Source: JAFLCA01 sp041907145
GTDB taxonomy: Bacteria > Bdellovibrionota_C > UBA2361 > JAFLCA01
NCBI GenBank assembly: GCA_041907145.1
Contig: JAYRHW010000071.1
Coordinates: 1 to 8,967, forward strand
Reading direction: 5' to 3'
DNA length: 8,967 nt
The translations under genes and the position numbers were made by a program. The first letter of the stretch is position 1. The number at the start of each line of letters is the position of its first letter. The notes below the pieces were generated by a model. The model was not told the DNA's origin, made no database searches, and saw only the letters and a list, made by a program, of their open reading frames with translations. Shown piece by piece: positions 1 through 7,033 of the stretch.

Positions 1-37
1 AACCGGAAATCGAGAGCGGCTAGTAAGGAACACGATT

Positions 38-1015
38 TCACCAAACGGAGAGCGGTTCCGACAGCTTGGGAAATGAGGGTGGATAGAGCCCAGATGGAAA
101 AGGAAGTGAAAAATCTCCAAGTTTCCACGCGCGACTAACGCTACGTGCCCTATTCATCAAGTCTCGAAAGAGCTGGAGGAATTTCTTTCTCAAGCTTCTA
201 TCTTCAGTCAAGCAAATGGTCCTTCTGCCCTGCCTTTCCGGGCGGTGTACTAGATTGAAGGTTTGCTGGAGGAGCCGCGGTGCTCCCATAACCGTTTTTC
301 CGAATTGCCGCCTCTTCTCAGCGCAACGATCCTCCATAGTCCGTAGCCGGGACACGATGCGTTCGTTCCAACGGGCCTGTTCGAGCGGATCGATAATTCC
401 AAAAGCTTCCATCCAAGCGTTTGGTTCAAGTATAAAATCATGTTGAACTCGAGCAAGCGCAAGTACGCGAGATGCTTCTGCGGCATAACCGCGAGGATTG
501 AGGCTGTCTTTTGACAGAGTTCTTACAAGCCGTCTTGGAATGCGCTTCCATTTCCTTCGATTGCGATTGGATTGAAACATTTTCCAGGTCGAGAATCCTG
601 GATAGTGTTCAATTGACCCCACCAGATTGTCTTTTGATGGGTTCAGGTAGAGGTAAACAATCGCTAAGAGAGCCCGAATGGGTGTGAGAATTATCGGGCT
701 GTCATAACCCTCACACCAGACGGTCCTTTTTCTTCGTCCGACTATGCGATTCAATAGATGCGCCGACTCTGTTTTAAAATGTCGAATGAAGGCCGGCACA
801 TCAGCAGGATCGTCCACAACCAGAATTAGGTGGACGTGGGTAGATTCCACCAGCAGGTGGCAGATTTTCACTGGATACAGGTGCTGAGCCCGAGCGAGGC
901 ACCCTTTGATGATCGCCTGACAAAGTGGATTGCAGAGCAGCAGCAGTCCTTCTTCTATGCTGAAGGTTATAAATAGGACACTGTCGTGTGGGTGGTACTT
1001 CATGGTTCGCGGCAT
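38..1015 (-). CDS. REP-associated-type (Y1/HUH) transposase with long C-terminal extension
   Basis: This is a 325-residue protein of the IS200-like/Y1 transposase superfamily, whose members nick and rejoin single-stranded DNA through a tyrosine. The metal-binding HUH motif is His60-Val-His62 within STHVHLILVV. The candidate nucleophile is Tyr121 in YLYLNP, matching the Y-x-H/Y-x-N-P element of REP-associated transposases (RAYTs). The catalytic domain covers about residues 1-150. The remaining 175 residues are rich in Arg and Lys and end in a Trp-Lys-x-Gly-Asp and Pro-rich tail, making the protein longer than the roughly 150-220 residues usual for RAYTs. No flanking transposon ends are evident, so it may be a domesticated single-copy gene. 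Translation could start at Met1 or Met5; neither has a Shine-Dalgarno. The family call is firm, but activity is unknown. Confidence 0.85.
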   Translation of the reverse strand: MPRTMKYHPHDSVLFITFSIEEGLLLLCNPLCQAIIKGCLARAQHLYPVKICHLLVESTHVHLILVVDDPADVPAFIRHFKTESAHLLNRIVGRRKRTVWCEGYDSPIILTPIRALLAIVYLYLNPSKDNLVGSIEHYPGFSTWKMFQSNRNRRKWKRIPRRLVRTLSKDSLNPRGYAAEASRVLALARVQHDFILEPNAWMEAFGIIDPLEQARWNERIVSRLRTMEDRCAEKRRQFGKTVMGAPRLLQQTFNLVHRPERQGRRTICLTEDRSLRKKFLQLFRDLMNRARSVSRAWKLGDFSLPFPSGLYPPSFPKLSEPLSVW

Positions 1016-1071
1016 AGTGAGCTATTATTCGGCCGCACTGGCTAAAAGTTGCTTGTAGTCAGAGGATCAGT

Positions 1072-1084
1072 GTAGCCCCGCTCC
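1072..1084 (+). repeat. 13-base dispersed repeat GTAGCCCCGCTCC, copy 1
   Basis: An exact copy recurs at 1273-1285 in the same orientation and at 4479-4491 inverted. It begins with GTAG, the tetranucleotide that heads many REP elements, and lies close to a RAYT-type gene. However, no conserved hairpin follows the three copies, so calling it a REP element is not justified. Confidence 0.5.
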
Positions 1085-1114
1085 AAAGTCGGCGGTGTCT
1101 CTCGTCGGGAAACA

Positions 1115-1123
1115 TGCTAGAAT
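1115..1123 (+). promoter_or_regulatory. Possible extended -10 promoter for the pseudokinase gene
   Basis: TGCTAGAAT combines an extended -10 TGn with TAGAAT (5 of 6 to consensus). The region 17 bases upstream (GTGTCT) is a poor -35. It would start a transcript near position 1130 with a leader of about 90 nt ahead of the 1221 start. The same GCTAGAATT string is in the better promoter at 4505-4534. Confidence 0.35.
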
Positions 1124-1220
1124 TACAACAGGTTAGCCAAGCTTGGAGTAGCCGAGGGGTCAGGCCGTTGTTCTAGTATAACTGCTCAAGATTATTGAAT
1201 TTTCTGTCGTTCCCAAAGTC

Positions 1221-3758
1221 ATGAACTCCAAACCTCCGACTAAGTCAAAGCACCTCTTCGTGGTGAAGGAGGGTAGCCCCGCTCCAGAGGGGAGGATGGT
1301 GAGTGCGGAGTCGCTCACCAGCGAGCAGCAACTCACCGTAAAGCGCTACATGGCGATGTCCGGACTGCAGGGCGTAGTACTCGGGGCCTTCGTAGCTCCA
1401 TCCACCTGGGACATTCGTCCATTGCTGCTCAGTGAGGGACTGCTTTACATCCTTCGCTTTAGCGATCCGGCAATCGGACTGCAAAAGTCTCGGCTCAGTT
1501 TCCTGCGCGCCACGTGCGAAAAGATTCAGCAGAGCCTCGAACCAAAGGCCATTGCCGGCTTCGGCGAGTCCGAAGGGCAGGTGTGGGTGCAGCGCCGCTT
1601 TTTCCCCTCCACCGTCGCCGAGGACAACGCCGGTACTTCTGGAATTCACCCGCTTCAATTTGCGCAAAAATTAATTCGTGCCGTCATAGCATTGCATCGT
1701 AGTTCGCTCATTCACGGCCATATCTGTCCAAACAATGTCGCGGTCGAAAGCCAAGAAGTATTCCTTCTCGATCATTCCTTCCGTGTTAGCCTGCTTCCCC
1801 AAGGTCGAGAAGTATCCACACTCGCTCCAGAACTGAAGTTGTCGGTGATTCCCACCTATGCCGCCGATGTTTACGGACTAGGCCTTGTGCTGAAGGCTTG
1901 CGCCATATCAGAGCTCGGCGCCGAACAGCAATTGTGCATAGACCGCATGCTGAGCAGCGACCCGGGCAACCGTCCCGCGCTTGACGTGGTGAAGGAAAAT
2001 TTCATGCCCCACGAGGCTCAGCAAGCAAAGCCCGCCACCGTCTCAATTATGACGCCCGCTGCGCAGGGGCTCACTGCTGGGAAGCTTGTCCCCAAAAGCG
2101 CCTCTCAACCGGACATCGCATCGCCGCTTCGCACCGAAGGTCCGCCCCGCATAATTGTTACCAACGCGCCGATCATATCTCCCCAACAGGTGCCCGAGTG
2201 GAAACGCCCCGAGGCCATAGTTCCCCCCTCGATGTCCGATCGGGCCGGGTCCTCCAACAGCGAAGCGGCTCCGGTTATAAATAAGACGTCCTCCTCCAGT
2301 GGATTGCTCGCTCTGCTCTTTGCTTTCGCAGTCTTGCTGGTCGGCTACTTTTACTTGGGAAAGGGCGGCACTGAGATTGACCCTGCGATGCTTGCCGCAG
2401 CTTGGAGCAGCAATCAGCCCTCTCGCATGCAGCAGGTGGCCGATGCTGCGGTACGGGGCAATGCAGATGCCCAGCTCATCATCGTATCGGACGCGCTTCG
2501 CGGACAGACTCGACCGCTCGTACGTACCAGCCTTCTCCGTATGGGATTCGACTCCAACTGGGAGAAGGATCTTGCTGCGAGCGATAGAAAGATACTGCTG
2601 AGCTTAGCCTTGGTGAAACTGCTAAGCGATCAGAGACTTTCTCTGCCACCGCTTAGTGAAGCGCATCCTGCTGTAGCGCTTGCGATTGCAGGGGACACCC
2701 CCGATCTCAATCAGAGCCAAGGCAACGCAGAGCTTGCCGCCGTTCCAATCTCGAAACTGGCGTTACTTAACGCTCCCTATGGTGAAATGTTCTCCCTTCT
2801 TGAGCGAGGCGGCATTAAGAACCTCGGAGACCTGCCCGCTCGAGGATTGGCGCATATTGTAGCCGGCGATACCTCCCCGCTGGCTCTTCAGTCTTATTTC
2901 TCCTCGGGAGACAGCCGGGAGACTGCGCTACTGAAGCTAGCAATACTTTTCCCGCTCGCTCGCAGGGTGCCTACGGTGGAGGACGCGATTTTTTCGACTT
3001 TGAGCACCCAAGCCGGGCCTCTCAATGAGGCCTTTGTGTGGTTCGCCAGTGAAGATCTTGCTCAGTGGACCAAGACATCTCGGATAGACTTACTCGCCCT
3101 CGTAGCCGGAGAGCTTCCCGCTACCGAGCTGAGTGTTGAACAGTATGCTGATTTATTGCGATTTCCCGACCCTGCAATACGAGAAAAGGCCCGGGTTAAG
3201 GCCCTCGAGCGTTACTTCTCGCCGAAACTTGCCTCAACATTGACCGTGCTTTCTTCGCCCGCCGTGCGGCTGAGTCGGTTCCAAGTGATTTCCCTGGTCT
3301 CGGCCTTACAGCTGCAAGGAGAGGCGAGTTACGCGTTACTCGGTTCGGTCATGGAAACCAATCCCGATCCTCGTGCCATTCTTATGTTGTTGCTGGCGCG
3401 GGCGAGTGCTGAGCGCATCGATCCGATCAACGTGGAGTTTGCTCGCTACGTAACTCGAATGAATCCTAAACTTAGTTTGGAGGAGCTCAAGAAAATGAGC
3501 GTGCACCCGGAGCAACTTGCGCGAGCATTTGCCTATGCCAACTTGAGCGAGAAGGATCCTCAGCAGCGAGAAATTCTCGCGGCGGCCGCCGTGGTTGAGC
3601 CCTCAGAGCGCCTACGTAAGCAGATTGCAGAAAAGCTCAAGGGAGTCGTTGTCGACGTGCCTGTGCCGGCATCGTCGGCGGAAGATCGATCAACGCCGTC
3701 CGCCACCCCCAAAGCTGTTAGCCCGAAGGAAGAGGATCTCGATCTTGATCCCTTTTAG
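1221..3758 (+). CDS. Membrane-anchored Ser/Thr pseudokinase with large helical extracytoplasmic domain
   Basis: This 845-residue protein has a kinase-like N-terminal half (about residues 35-265), a Pro/Ser-rich linker, one transmembrane helix (361-379, GLLALLFAFAVLLVGYFYL) and an Ala/Leu-rich, helix-repeat-like C-terminal part (about 385-815) with an acidic end (EEDLDLDPF). The kinase fold is recognisable from HGHICPNN (165-172), LLDHSF (182-187), an APE motif and DVYGLG. Catalytic residues are lost: the HRD Asp is His167, the adjacent Lys is Cys169, DFG has become Asp184-His-Ser, there is no glycine-rich loop, and Arg stands where the beta-3 Lys is expected. I infer a catalytically dead, cytoplasmic sensing or scaffold domain linked to a periplasmic repeat domain. 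No clear Shine-Dalgarno precedes 1221. Met27 at 1299 follows AGGGGAGG, but with too little spacing. The biological role is unknown. Confidence 0.8.
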   Translation: MNSKPPTKSKHLFVVKEGSPAPEGRMVSAESLTSEQQLTVKRYMAMSGLQGVVLGAFVAPSTWDIRPLLLSEGLLYILRFSDPAIGLQKSRLSFLRATCEKIQQSLEPKAIAGFGESEGQVWVQRRFFPSTVAEDNAGTSGIHPLQFAQKLIRAVIALHRSSLIHGHICPNNVAVESQEVFLLDHSFRVSLLPQGREVSTLAPELKLSVIPTYAADVYGLGLVLKACAISELGAEQQLCIDRMLSSDPGNRPALDVVKENFMPHEAQQAKPATVSIMTPAAQGLTAGKLVPKSASQPDIASPLRTEGPPRIIVTNAPIISPQQVPEWKRPEAIVPPSMSDRAGSSNSEAAPVINKTSSSSGLLALLFAFAVLLVGYFYLGKGGTEIDPAMLAAAWSSNQPSRMQQVADAAVRGNADAQLIIVSDALRGQTRPLVRTSLLRMGFDSNWEKDLAASDRKILLSLALVKLLSDQRLSLPPLSEAHPAVALAIAGDTPDLNQSQGNAELAAVPISKLALLNAPYGEMFSLLERGGIKNLGDLPARGLAHIVAGDTSPLALQSYFSSGDSRETALLKLAILFPLARRVPTVEDAIFSTLSTQAGPLNEAFVWFASEDLAQWTKTSRIDLLALVAGELPATELSVEQYADLLRFPDPAIREKARVKALERYFSPKLASTLTVLSSPAVRLSRFQVISLVSALQLQGEASYALLGSVMETNPDPRAILMLLLARASAERIDPINVEFARYVTRMNPKLSLEELKKMSVHPEQLARAFAYANLSEKDPQQREILAAAAVVEPSERLRKQIAEKLKGVVVDVPVPASSAEDRSTPSATPKAVSPKEEDLDLDPF
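1273..1285 (+). repeat. 13-base dispersed repeat GTAGCCCCGCTCC, copy 2
   Basis: This exact copy lies inside the first codons of the pseudokinase gene, where it encodes part of GSPAP. Its presence in both coding and noncoding sequence argues against a simple transcription factor site and fits a small dispersed element or coincidence. Confidence 0.45.
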
Positions 3759-3790
3759 ATGCTGCCCCCGGAGCAGACTGTTGACGATAA

Positions 3791-3818
3791 AAAAGGGGCC
3801 CCTTACGGAGCCCCTTTT
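3791..3818. terminator. Bidirectional intrinsic terminator
   Basis: AAAAGGGGC (3791-3799) pairs with GCCCCTTTT (3810-3818). Inside are one C/A mismatch and two further G-C pairs closing a TTAC loop. On the plus strand the run after the stem is TTTTCTTTACT. On the minus strand it is TTTTTTATC. It sits between the convergent pseudokinase and pilin genes and can end both transcripts. Confidence 0.9.
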
Positions 3819-3841
3819 CTTTACTAACTGAACGTTTCTTA

Positions 3842-4249
3842 TTAGGCCTGAACGTTCTTGTCGTTGAAGAAGGTACCGACGAACGAGCGCAAAATAAATG
3901 CGCCGACGGCTACAATCATCAATCCAAGAGCAGCTCTGTACTGACCGAAGGCCGAGCTCAGAATTGCTCCCACTCCTGCGCAAACCATCACGAGAGCGCC
4001 GAACGAACCTTCGAGGTAGGTCAGGATCGCGTTGATGGAGTTAGCAAGACGCTTATCGTTATAGCGGGTCGAAAGACCTGCGACCTGCGCCATCGCCTGC
4101 TCAGAGAGACCGGCGGTGAGCAAGCCAACGCCTAGAACGAACAGCATGACTTGAATATGACGGGCTGAAGGAGCATGCACTGCAGCTCCAAAATACTGGC
4201 CAAGCTTCACATAGCTAGCTTTAGCCTTTGTTACGATTGAACTAAACAT
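3842..4249 (-). CDS. VirB2/TrbC-like pilin precursor (orphan type IV secretion/conjugation-type)
   Basis: This 135-residue precursor has the layout of VirB2/TrbC pilins. A long leader with a hydrophobic core (about residues 32-47) ends in a signal-peptidase-like Ala-Met-Ala site after residue 54. The mature part is about 81 residues with two hydrophobic helices (about 77-100 and 108-126) split by the short polar loop FGQYRAA. I chose the start at 4249 because GGGAG lies 5 nt upstream. The upstream in-frame ATG at 4297 has no ribosome binding site and falls inside a hairpin. In the family the mature protein inserts in the inner membrane and is assembled into a pilus or secretion channel. No VirB/Tra ATPase or core-complex gene is visible, so the partner machinery must be elsewhere or the protein has another use. 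The fold call rests on topology, not on a diagnostic motif. Confidence 0.65.
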   Translation of the reverse strand: MFSSIVTKAKASYVKLGQYFGAAVHAPSARHIQVMLFVLGVGLLTAGLSEQAMAQVAGLSTRYNDKRLANSINAILTYLEGSFGALVMVCAGVGAILSSAFGQYRAALGLMIVAVGAFILRSFVGTFFNDKNVQA

Positions 4250-4290
4250 AATCACTCCCAGAGGGATGTTAATCACCAGTTGTCTAACCG

Positions 4291-4317
4291 ACACCATGCT
4301 ACACAGGTAGCATGTGT
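4291..4317 (-). promoter_or_regulatory. Stable hairpin in the pilin mRNA leader or operator
   Basis: CATGCTAC (4295-4302) and GTAGCATG (4307-4314) form a perfect 8-bp inverted repeat with an ACAG loop. ACA (4291-4293) and TGT (4315-4317) extend it past a single bulged C at 4294. It ends about 40 nt before the pilin start codon. It may stabilise an abundant pilin mRNA, or be a repressor operator. There is no U-run directly after it, so it is not a classical terminator. Confidence 0.6.
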
Positions 4318-4478
4318 CCCATGTTTCTATAAGTAGTTATGGGGCAAAGTAATTTGCATGTTACCTTTGTAAAACTTCTCCTTAGGTCGCATAATATCAA
4401 CAATATCATATAGTTAGCTGCAACGAGCCCTAGGAATTACTCCTATTTTAGGCTTCCCTGGCTCTGTACCCATGTTTG

Positions 4479-4491
4479 GGAGCGGGGCTAC
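4479..4491 (-). repeat. 13-base dispersed repeat GTAGCCCCGCTCC, copy 3 (inverted)
   Basis: This is the exact reverse complement of the copies at 1072 and 1273. It lies just upstream of the GH13 promoter. As at copy 1, a GCTAGAATT -10 sequence follows within about 30-40 bases. Confidence 0.5.
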
Positions 4492-4504
4492 TCGCGAGCA
4501 TGCT

Positions 4505-4534
4505 TTGCCAAGCGGCTGTTTCCCCCGCTAGAAT
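4505..4534 (+). promoter_or_regulatory. Sigma70-like promoter for the GH13 gene
   Basis: TTGCCA (4505-4510, 5 of 6 to the -35 consensus) and TAGAAT (4529-4534, 5 of 6 to the -10 consensus) are 18 bp apart. The predicted transcript would start near 4541, about 40 nt upstream of the ATG at 4583. Confidence 0.6.
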
Positions 4535-4582
4535 TGCCCGCGCCGTCGCTCACCGTACCGTAATTTGAAGTTGCGAGATGTC

Positions 4583-6334
4583 ATGAACGAGAGTCAGAAG
4601 TCCGTCGCCAGGAAACTCCCCACAGGAGTAATGTTCAATGCTTACCCGGACAGCATTGGTGAGCGCTTATCGGATACCGTCGCTGTTCTTAAGCGCCCTG
4701 AATTTAAGGACGTCTTTTCGCTTTTTTACATTCTCCCCACATTCTTCAACTCGGATCTGGATCGCGGTTTTTCGATCGTAGATTACAACCTCAATGAGGA
4801 TCTCGTTTCGTCGAGCGATATCGAGGAGCTGCAACGACTCAACATACTCCTCAAGTTCGATCTGGTCCTCAATCACCTGTCGGTGGGCTCCCCGCAATTT
4901 CGCGATATGCTGAAGAACGGCGATCAATCCGAGTTCAAAGACTTCTTTATCGATTGGAATGAGTTTTGGAAGGGGAACGGCGAGCTGGGGCTCGATGGTT
5001 ACATCATTCCAAAACAAGAGTACCTGCAGAAATTATTTATGCGCAAGCCGGGCCTTCCGATTCTCAAGGTCCGATTTCCAGACGGAAGCGAGCGGCCTTA
5101 TTGGAACACTTTTTATCAGCAGGTTGAGTACCATCCCATCGTGCCTTCAGACTTGAACGGGCTCGGTCTTTCGAGTGCCCAACAAGCGGATGTTCTCGCC
5201 AGAGTAAACGCAGCAATAGAGGCGAAAGAAAAAATTGCCGCACTGGATCTAGGGCTTCCGGCAGAGCTGCGGCTAAAGGTGCTCGATAGGGTCGAGCAGA
5301 GGCGCAGTTATCTCGGTCAGATGGATCTCAACGCTCGCTCAGAGAAGGTTTGGAAGTTCTATGAAGAGACCTTCCGTAAACTCAAGAGCTACGGAGCAAC
5401 CTTGATCCGCCTCGATGCCTTCGCCTATCTCCACAAAGAGCCGGGCATGGTCAATTTCTTCAATAAGCCAGAGACCTGGAACTACCTTAATCGACTGCGC
5501 AAGATCGCAACGGACGTTGGGCTGGTGCTTCTGCCTGAGATTCACTCTGAATATGGACAGGGCTTGCATGAAGAGGTCGCCAATGCCGGATTTCCGATTT
5601 ACGATTTCTTCTTCCCGGGTCTCGTAATCGATGCCGTTGATCGCGGCACCTCCCTGCATTTACTCAACTGGATCCGAGAAATTCATTCCAAGGGCATGGT
5701 GACCATCAATATGCTGGGCTGCCACGACGGCATCCCAATTCTGGATCTCAAGGGCCGCACCGATGCCTCGGGCAGCGAGAAGCGATTGCTTGGCGAAGCA
5801 GAGATAGAAGCTATTGTTACACGAGTGATGGACAGGGGAGGGCGCGTCAAGAATTTGTACGGCCCTGACGGCAAGAAAATTGCCTATTACCAAGTGAATG
5901 CGACATTTTTTAGCGCACTGGGAGAGGATGAGAGGAAGCTTCTCTTAGCCCGTGCCATCCAGATGTTCATGCCCGGAATTCCGCAGGTTTGGTATTTAGA
6001 TTTGTTTGCAGGGACGAACAATTACGAGGCAGCCGATCGCGGGGGAGCCGCTGGGCATAAGGAAATCAACCGCACTACCTTAACACTCAAGGATGTTGAG
6101 AATGGACTCAAGCGCGACGTCGTACAAAGACAGCTTCAGCTTATGCGCCTGCGGAACACCCACCCCGCTTTTGGCGGGCAACTGAAGTGGGCGGATTCTG
6201 AGGACTCCATGTTGCGCCTAACCTGGGAGCATGGTTCCTCCAAGGCCGCATTGGATGCAAACCTAGTCCAGGGGAGCTTCAGTATTCATTTTACCGATGG
6301 TTCAGGAACTACCCAAACACTGCAGTTTAAGTGA
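4583..6334 (+). CDS. GH13 subfamily 18 glycoside phosphorylase, sucrose-phosphorylase-like
   Basis: This 583-residue enzyme belongs to the GH13_18 family, which reversibly phosphorolyses sucrose or related alpha-glucosides to glucose 1-phosphate, acting in the cytoplasm. Family landmarks are visible: LNHLS after the second strand, KPGLP in domain B, RLDAFAY with the nucleophile Asp278, LPEIH with acid/base Glu319, and GCHDG with Asp382. YQVN and GIPQVWYLDLFAG follow, then INR. There is no signal peptide. It is about 90 residues longer than typical sucrose phosphorylases, mainly through a helical insertion between domain B and QMDLN (about residues 185-246). The phosphate-loop Arg of known sucrose phosphorylases appears to be Lys here, so the acceptor could differ (for example glycerol, glycerate or sucrose 6-phosphate). 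The start is uncertain: an in-frame TTG at 4565 adds six residues, and neither start has a strong Shine-Dalgarno. A small hypothetical gene follows about 100 bp downstream. Confidence 0.85.
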   Translation: MNESQKSVARKLPTGVMFNAYPDSIGERLSDTVAVLKRPEFKDVFSLFYILPTFFNSDLDRGFSIVDYNLNEDLVSSSDIEELQRLNILLKFDLVLNHLSVGSPQFRDMLKNGDQSEFKDFFIDWNEFWKGNGELGLDGYIIPKQEYLQKLFMRKPGLPILKVRFPDGSERPYWNTFYQQVEYHPIVPSDLNGLGLSSAQQADVLARVNAAIEAKEKIAALDLGLPAELRLKVLDRVEQRRSYLGQMDLNARSEKVWKFYEETFRKLKSYGATLIRLDAFAYLHKEPGMVNFFNKPETWNYLNRLRKIATDVGLVLLPEIHSEYGQGLHEEVANAGFPIYDFFFPGLVIDAVDRGTSLHLLNWIREIHSKGMVTINMLGCHDGIPILDLKGRTDASGSEKRLLGEAEIEAIVTRVMDRGGRVKNLYGPDGKKIAYYQVNATFFSALGEDERKLLLARAIQMFMPGIPQVWYLDLFAGTNNYEAADRGGAAGHKEINRTTLTLKDVENGLKRDVVQRQLQLMRLRNTHPAFGGQLKWADSEDSMLRLTWEHGSSKAALDANLVQGSFSIHFTDGSGTTQTLQFK

Positions 6335-6435
6335 GTGTGGTAGATGGTTGCTCTGCCATCTTGTTCCCGGCTGCAGATCTGCGATGATGCTCGGTAAGAT
6401 TTCAAAAATTAACCTTACCCTTGACGGAGCGCGCT

Positions 6436-6936
6436 ATGGGTGCCGATTTTAGCTCGGAAAGGCGGCAAGTTTCTCTACAAAGCGAAAGAGTCGATGTGCC
6501 CAAAGTCGAGCGTGCTTTCGCCATGCCTACCGACGTGTATCTTGAATTTCGCACCTCCCTCGAGGGGGCTTCGCTCGTGCTTAAGGGGCAGACGCTGGAT
6601 TTCGATCCGGTTGAAACTCCGGAAAATCGGGTCAAAGTGTTGTTCAAGTCAGATATGCGCGAGGGAGACTCCGGCACGACGATGGATCTCATGATCTTTG
6701 CAGCTGATTTGCGCAAGTCCGGGACACTATTTCATATCGACCAGAGCGATCTTATATTGGTCCATAGGCCCAGTGACACCCGAGTCTTCGGCAAGTGGGA
6801 TCCTCAATTTCACTTTCTGAAATTTCCGGATCTGCATCTTGGACAGGAATACTTTTTCGTCTTCAATACAGTGACAGACGGAGTCTTTGCCGAAGCCCGT
6901 GCGCCGAGACCTTCATTGCCTGCTGCCGAGAGCTAG
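6436..6936 (+). CDS. Hypothetical protein, probably beta-rich and cytoplasmic
   Basis: I do not recognise this 166-residue protein. I chose the ATG at 6436 because GGAG lies 6 nt upstream; the in-frame TTG at 6421 has no such site. It has no signal peptide or transmembrane segment. Alternating hydrophobic and charged stretches (VYLEFRTSLEG, SLVLKGQTLDFD, DLILVHR, EYFFVFNTV) suggest a beta-sandwich or PilZ-like small fold, but I see no diagnostic motif. It follows the GH13 gene in the same direction across a 101-bp gap with no convincing terminator, so co-transcription is plausible. A Pro-rich tail (RAPRPSLP) ends the protein. Confidence 0.65.
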   Translation: MGADFSSERRQVSLQSERVDVPKVERAFAMPTDVYLEFRTSLEGASLVLKGQTLDFDPVETPENRVKVLFKSDMREGDSGTTMDLMIFAADLRKSGTLFHIDQSDLILVHRPSDTRVFGKWDPQFHFLKFPDLHLGQEYFFVFNTVTDGVFAEARAPRPSLPAAES

Positions 6937-7033
6937 TGTTTAGCTTGCAAGCGGCATCGAGGTGCGCCCCTTTCGCACACCCTGTTGAATGAGCTCCGGC
7001 TCACGAGCGATTCAGTGCCGTTGTTCGAATTTT

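Larger units (their letters stand above)
1016..1220. other. Divergent intergenic region between transposase and pseudokinase genes
   Basis: This gap of about 205 bp separates two divergent genes. It holds one copy of a 13-base dispersed repeat (1072-1084), a plausible extended -10 promoter element (1115-1123) and a perfect 10-bp palindrome, CCAAGCTTGG (1137-1146), which would lie in the leader of the pseudokinase transcript. I saw no RNA gene or small ORF with a ribosome binding site. Confidence 0.5.
4250..4582. other. 333-bp divergent intergenic region between pilin and GH13 genes
   Basis: The region contains the pilin leader hairpin (4291-4317), an AT-rich stretch (about 4320-4450), a direct repeat of AATATCA about 9 bases apart (from 4393), a short inverted repeat TAGGA-N5-TCCTA (4431-4445), one inverted copy of the 13-base repeat (4479-4491) and the GH13 promoter (4505-4534). 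The pilin promoter should lie in the AT-rich part, but I could not settle on one pair of boxes. Confidence 0.5.

Noticed and set aside
1..37. GAGAGCGG direct repeat and AACCG/CGGTT inverted repeat at the window start as a possible transposon end
   Set aside because: They are too short, partly inside the transposase gene, and have no matching copy at its other side.
4250..4297. Upstream start extending the pilin by 16 residues
   Set aside because: No ribosome binding site precedes 4297 and the codon lies in a hairpin, whereas 4249 has GGGAG at ideal spacing.
4327..4359. Ten-codon leader peptide ORF on the minus strand (MQITLPHNYL) ahead of the pilin hairpin, with AAGG nearby
   Set aside because: It is short, lacks the repeated regulatory codons of an attenuator, and no terminator/antiterminator pair follows. 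It could be chance.
6342..6361. Hairpin AGATGG-N8-CCATCT after the GH13 gene
   Set aside because: The stem is only 6 bp and no U-run follows, so it is not a convincing terminator.
6373..6382. Perfect palindrome GCAGATCTGC between the GH13 and hypothetical genes
   Set aside because: It is short and isolated, with no promoter boxes placed around it.
6990..7003. Small hairpin TGAGC-TCCG-GCTCA between the convergent 6436 and 7492 genes
   Set aside because: The stem is 5 bp and there is no T-run on either strand, so I could not support a terminator.
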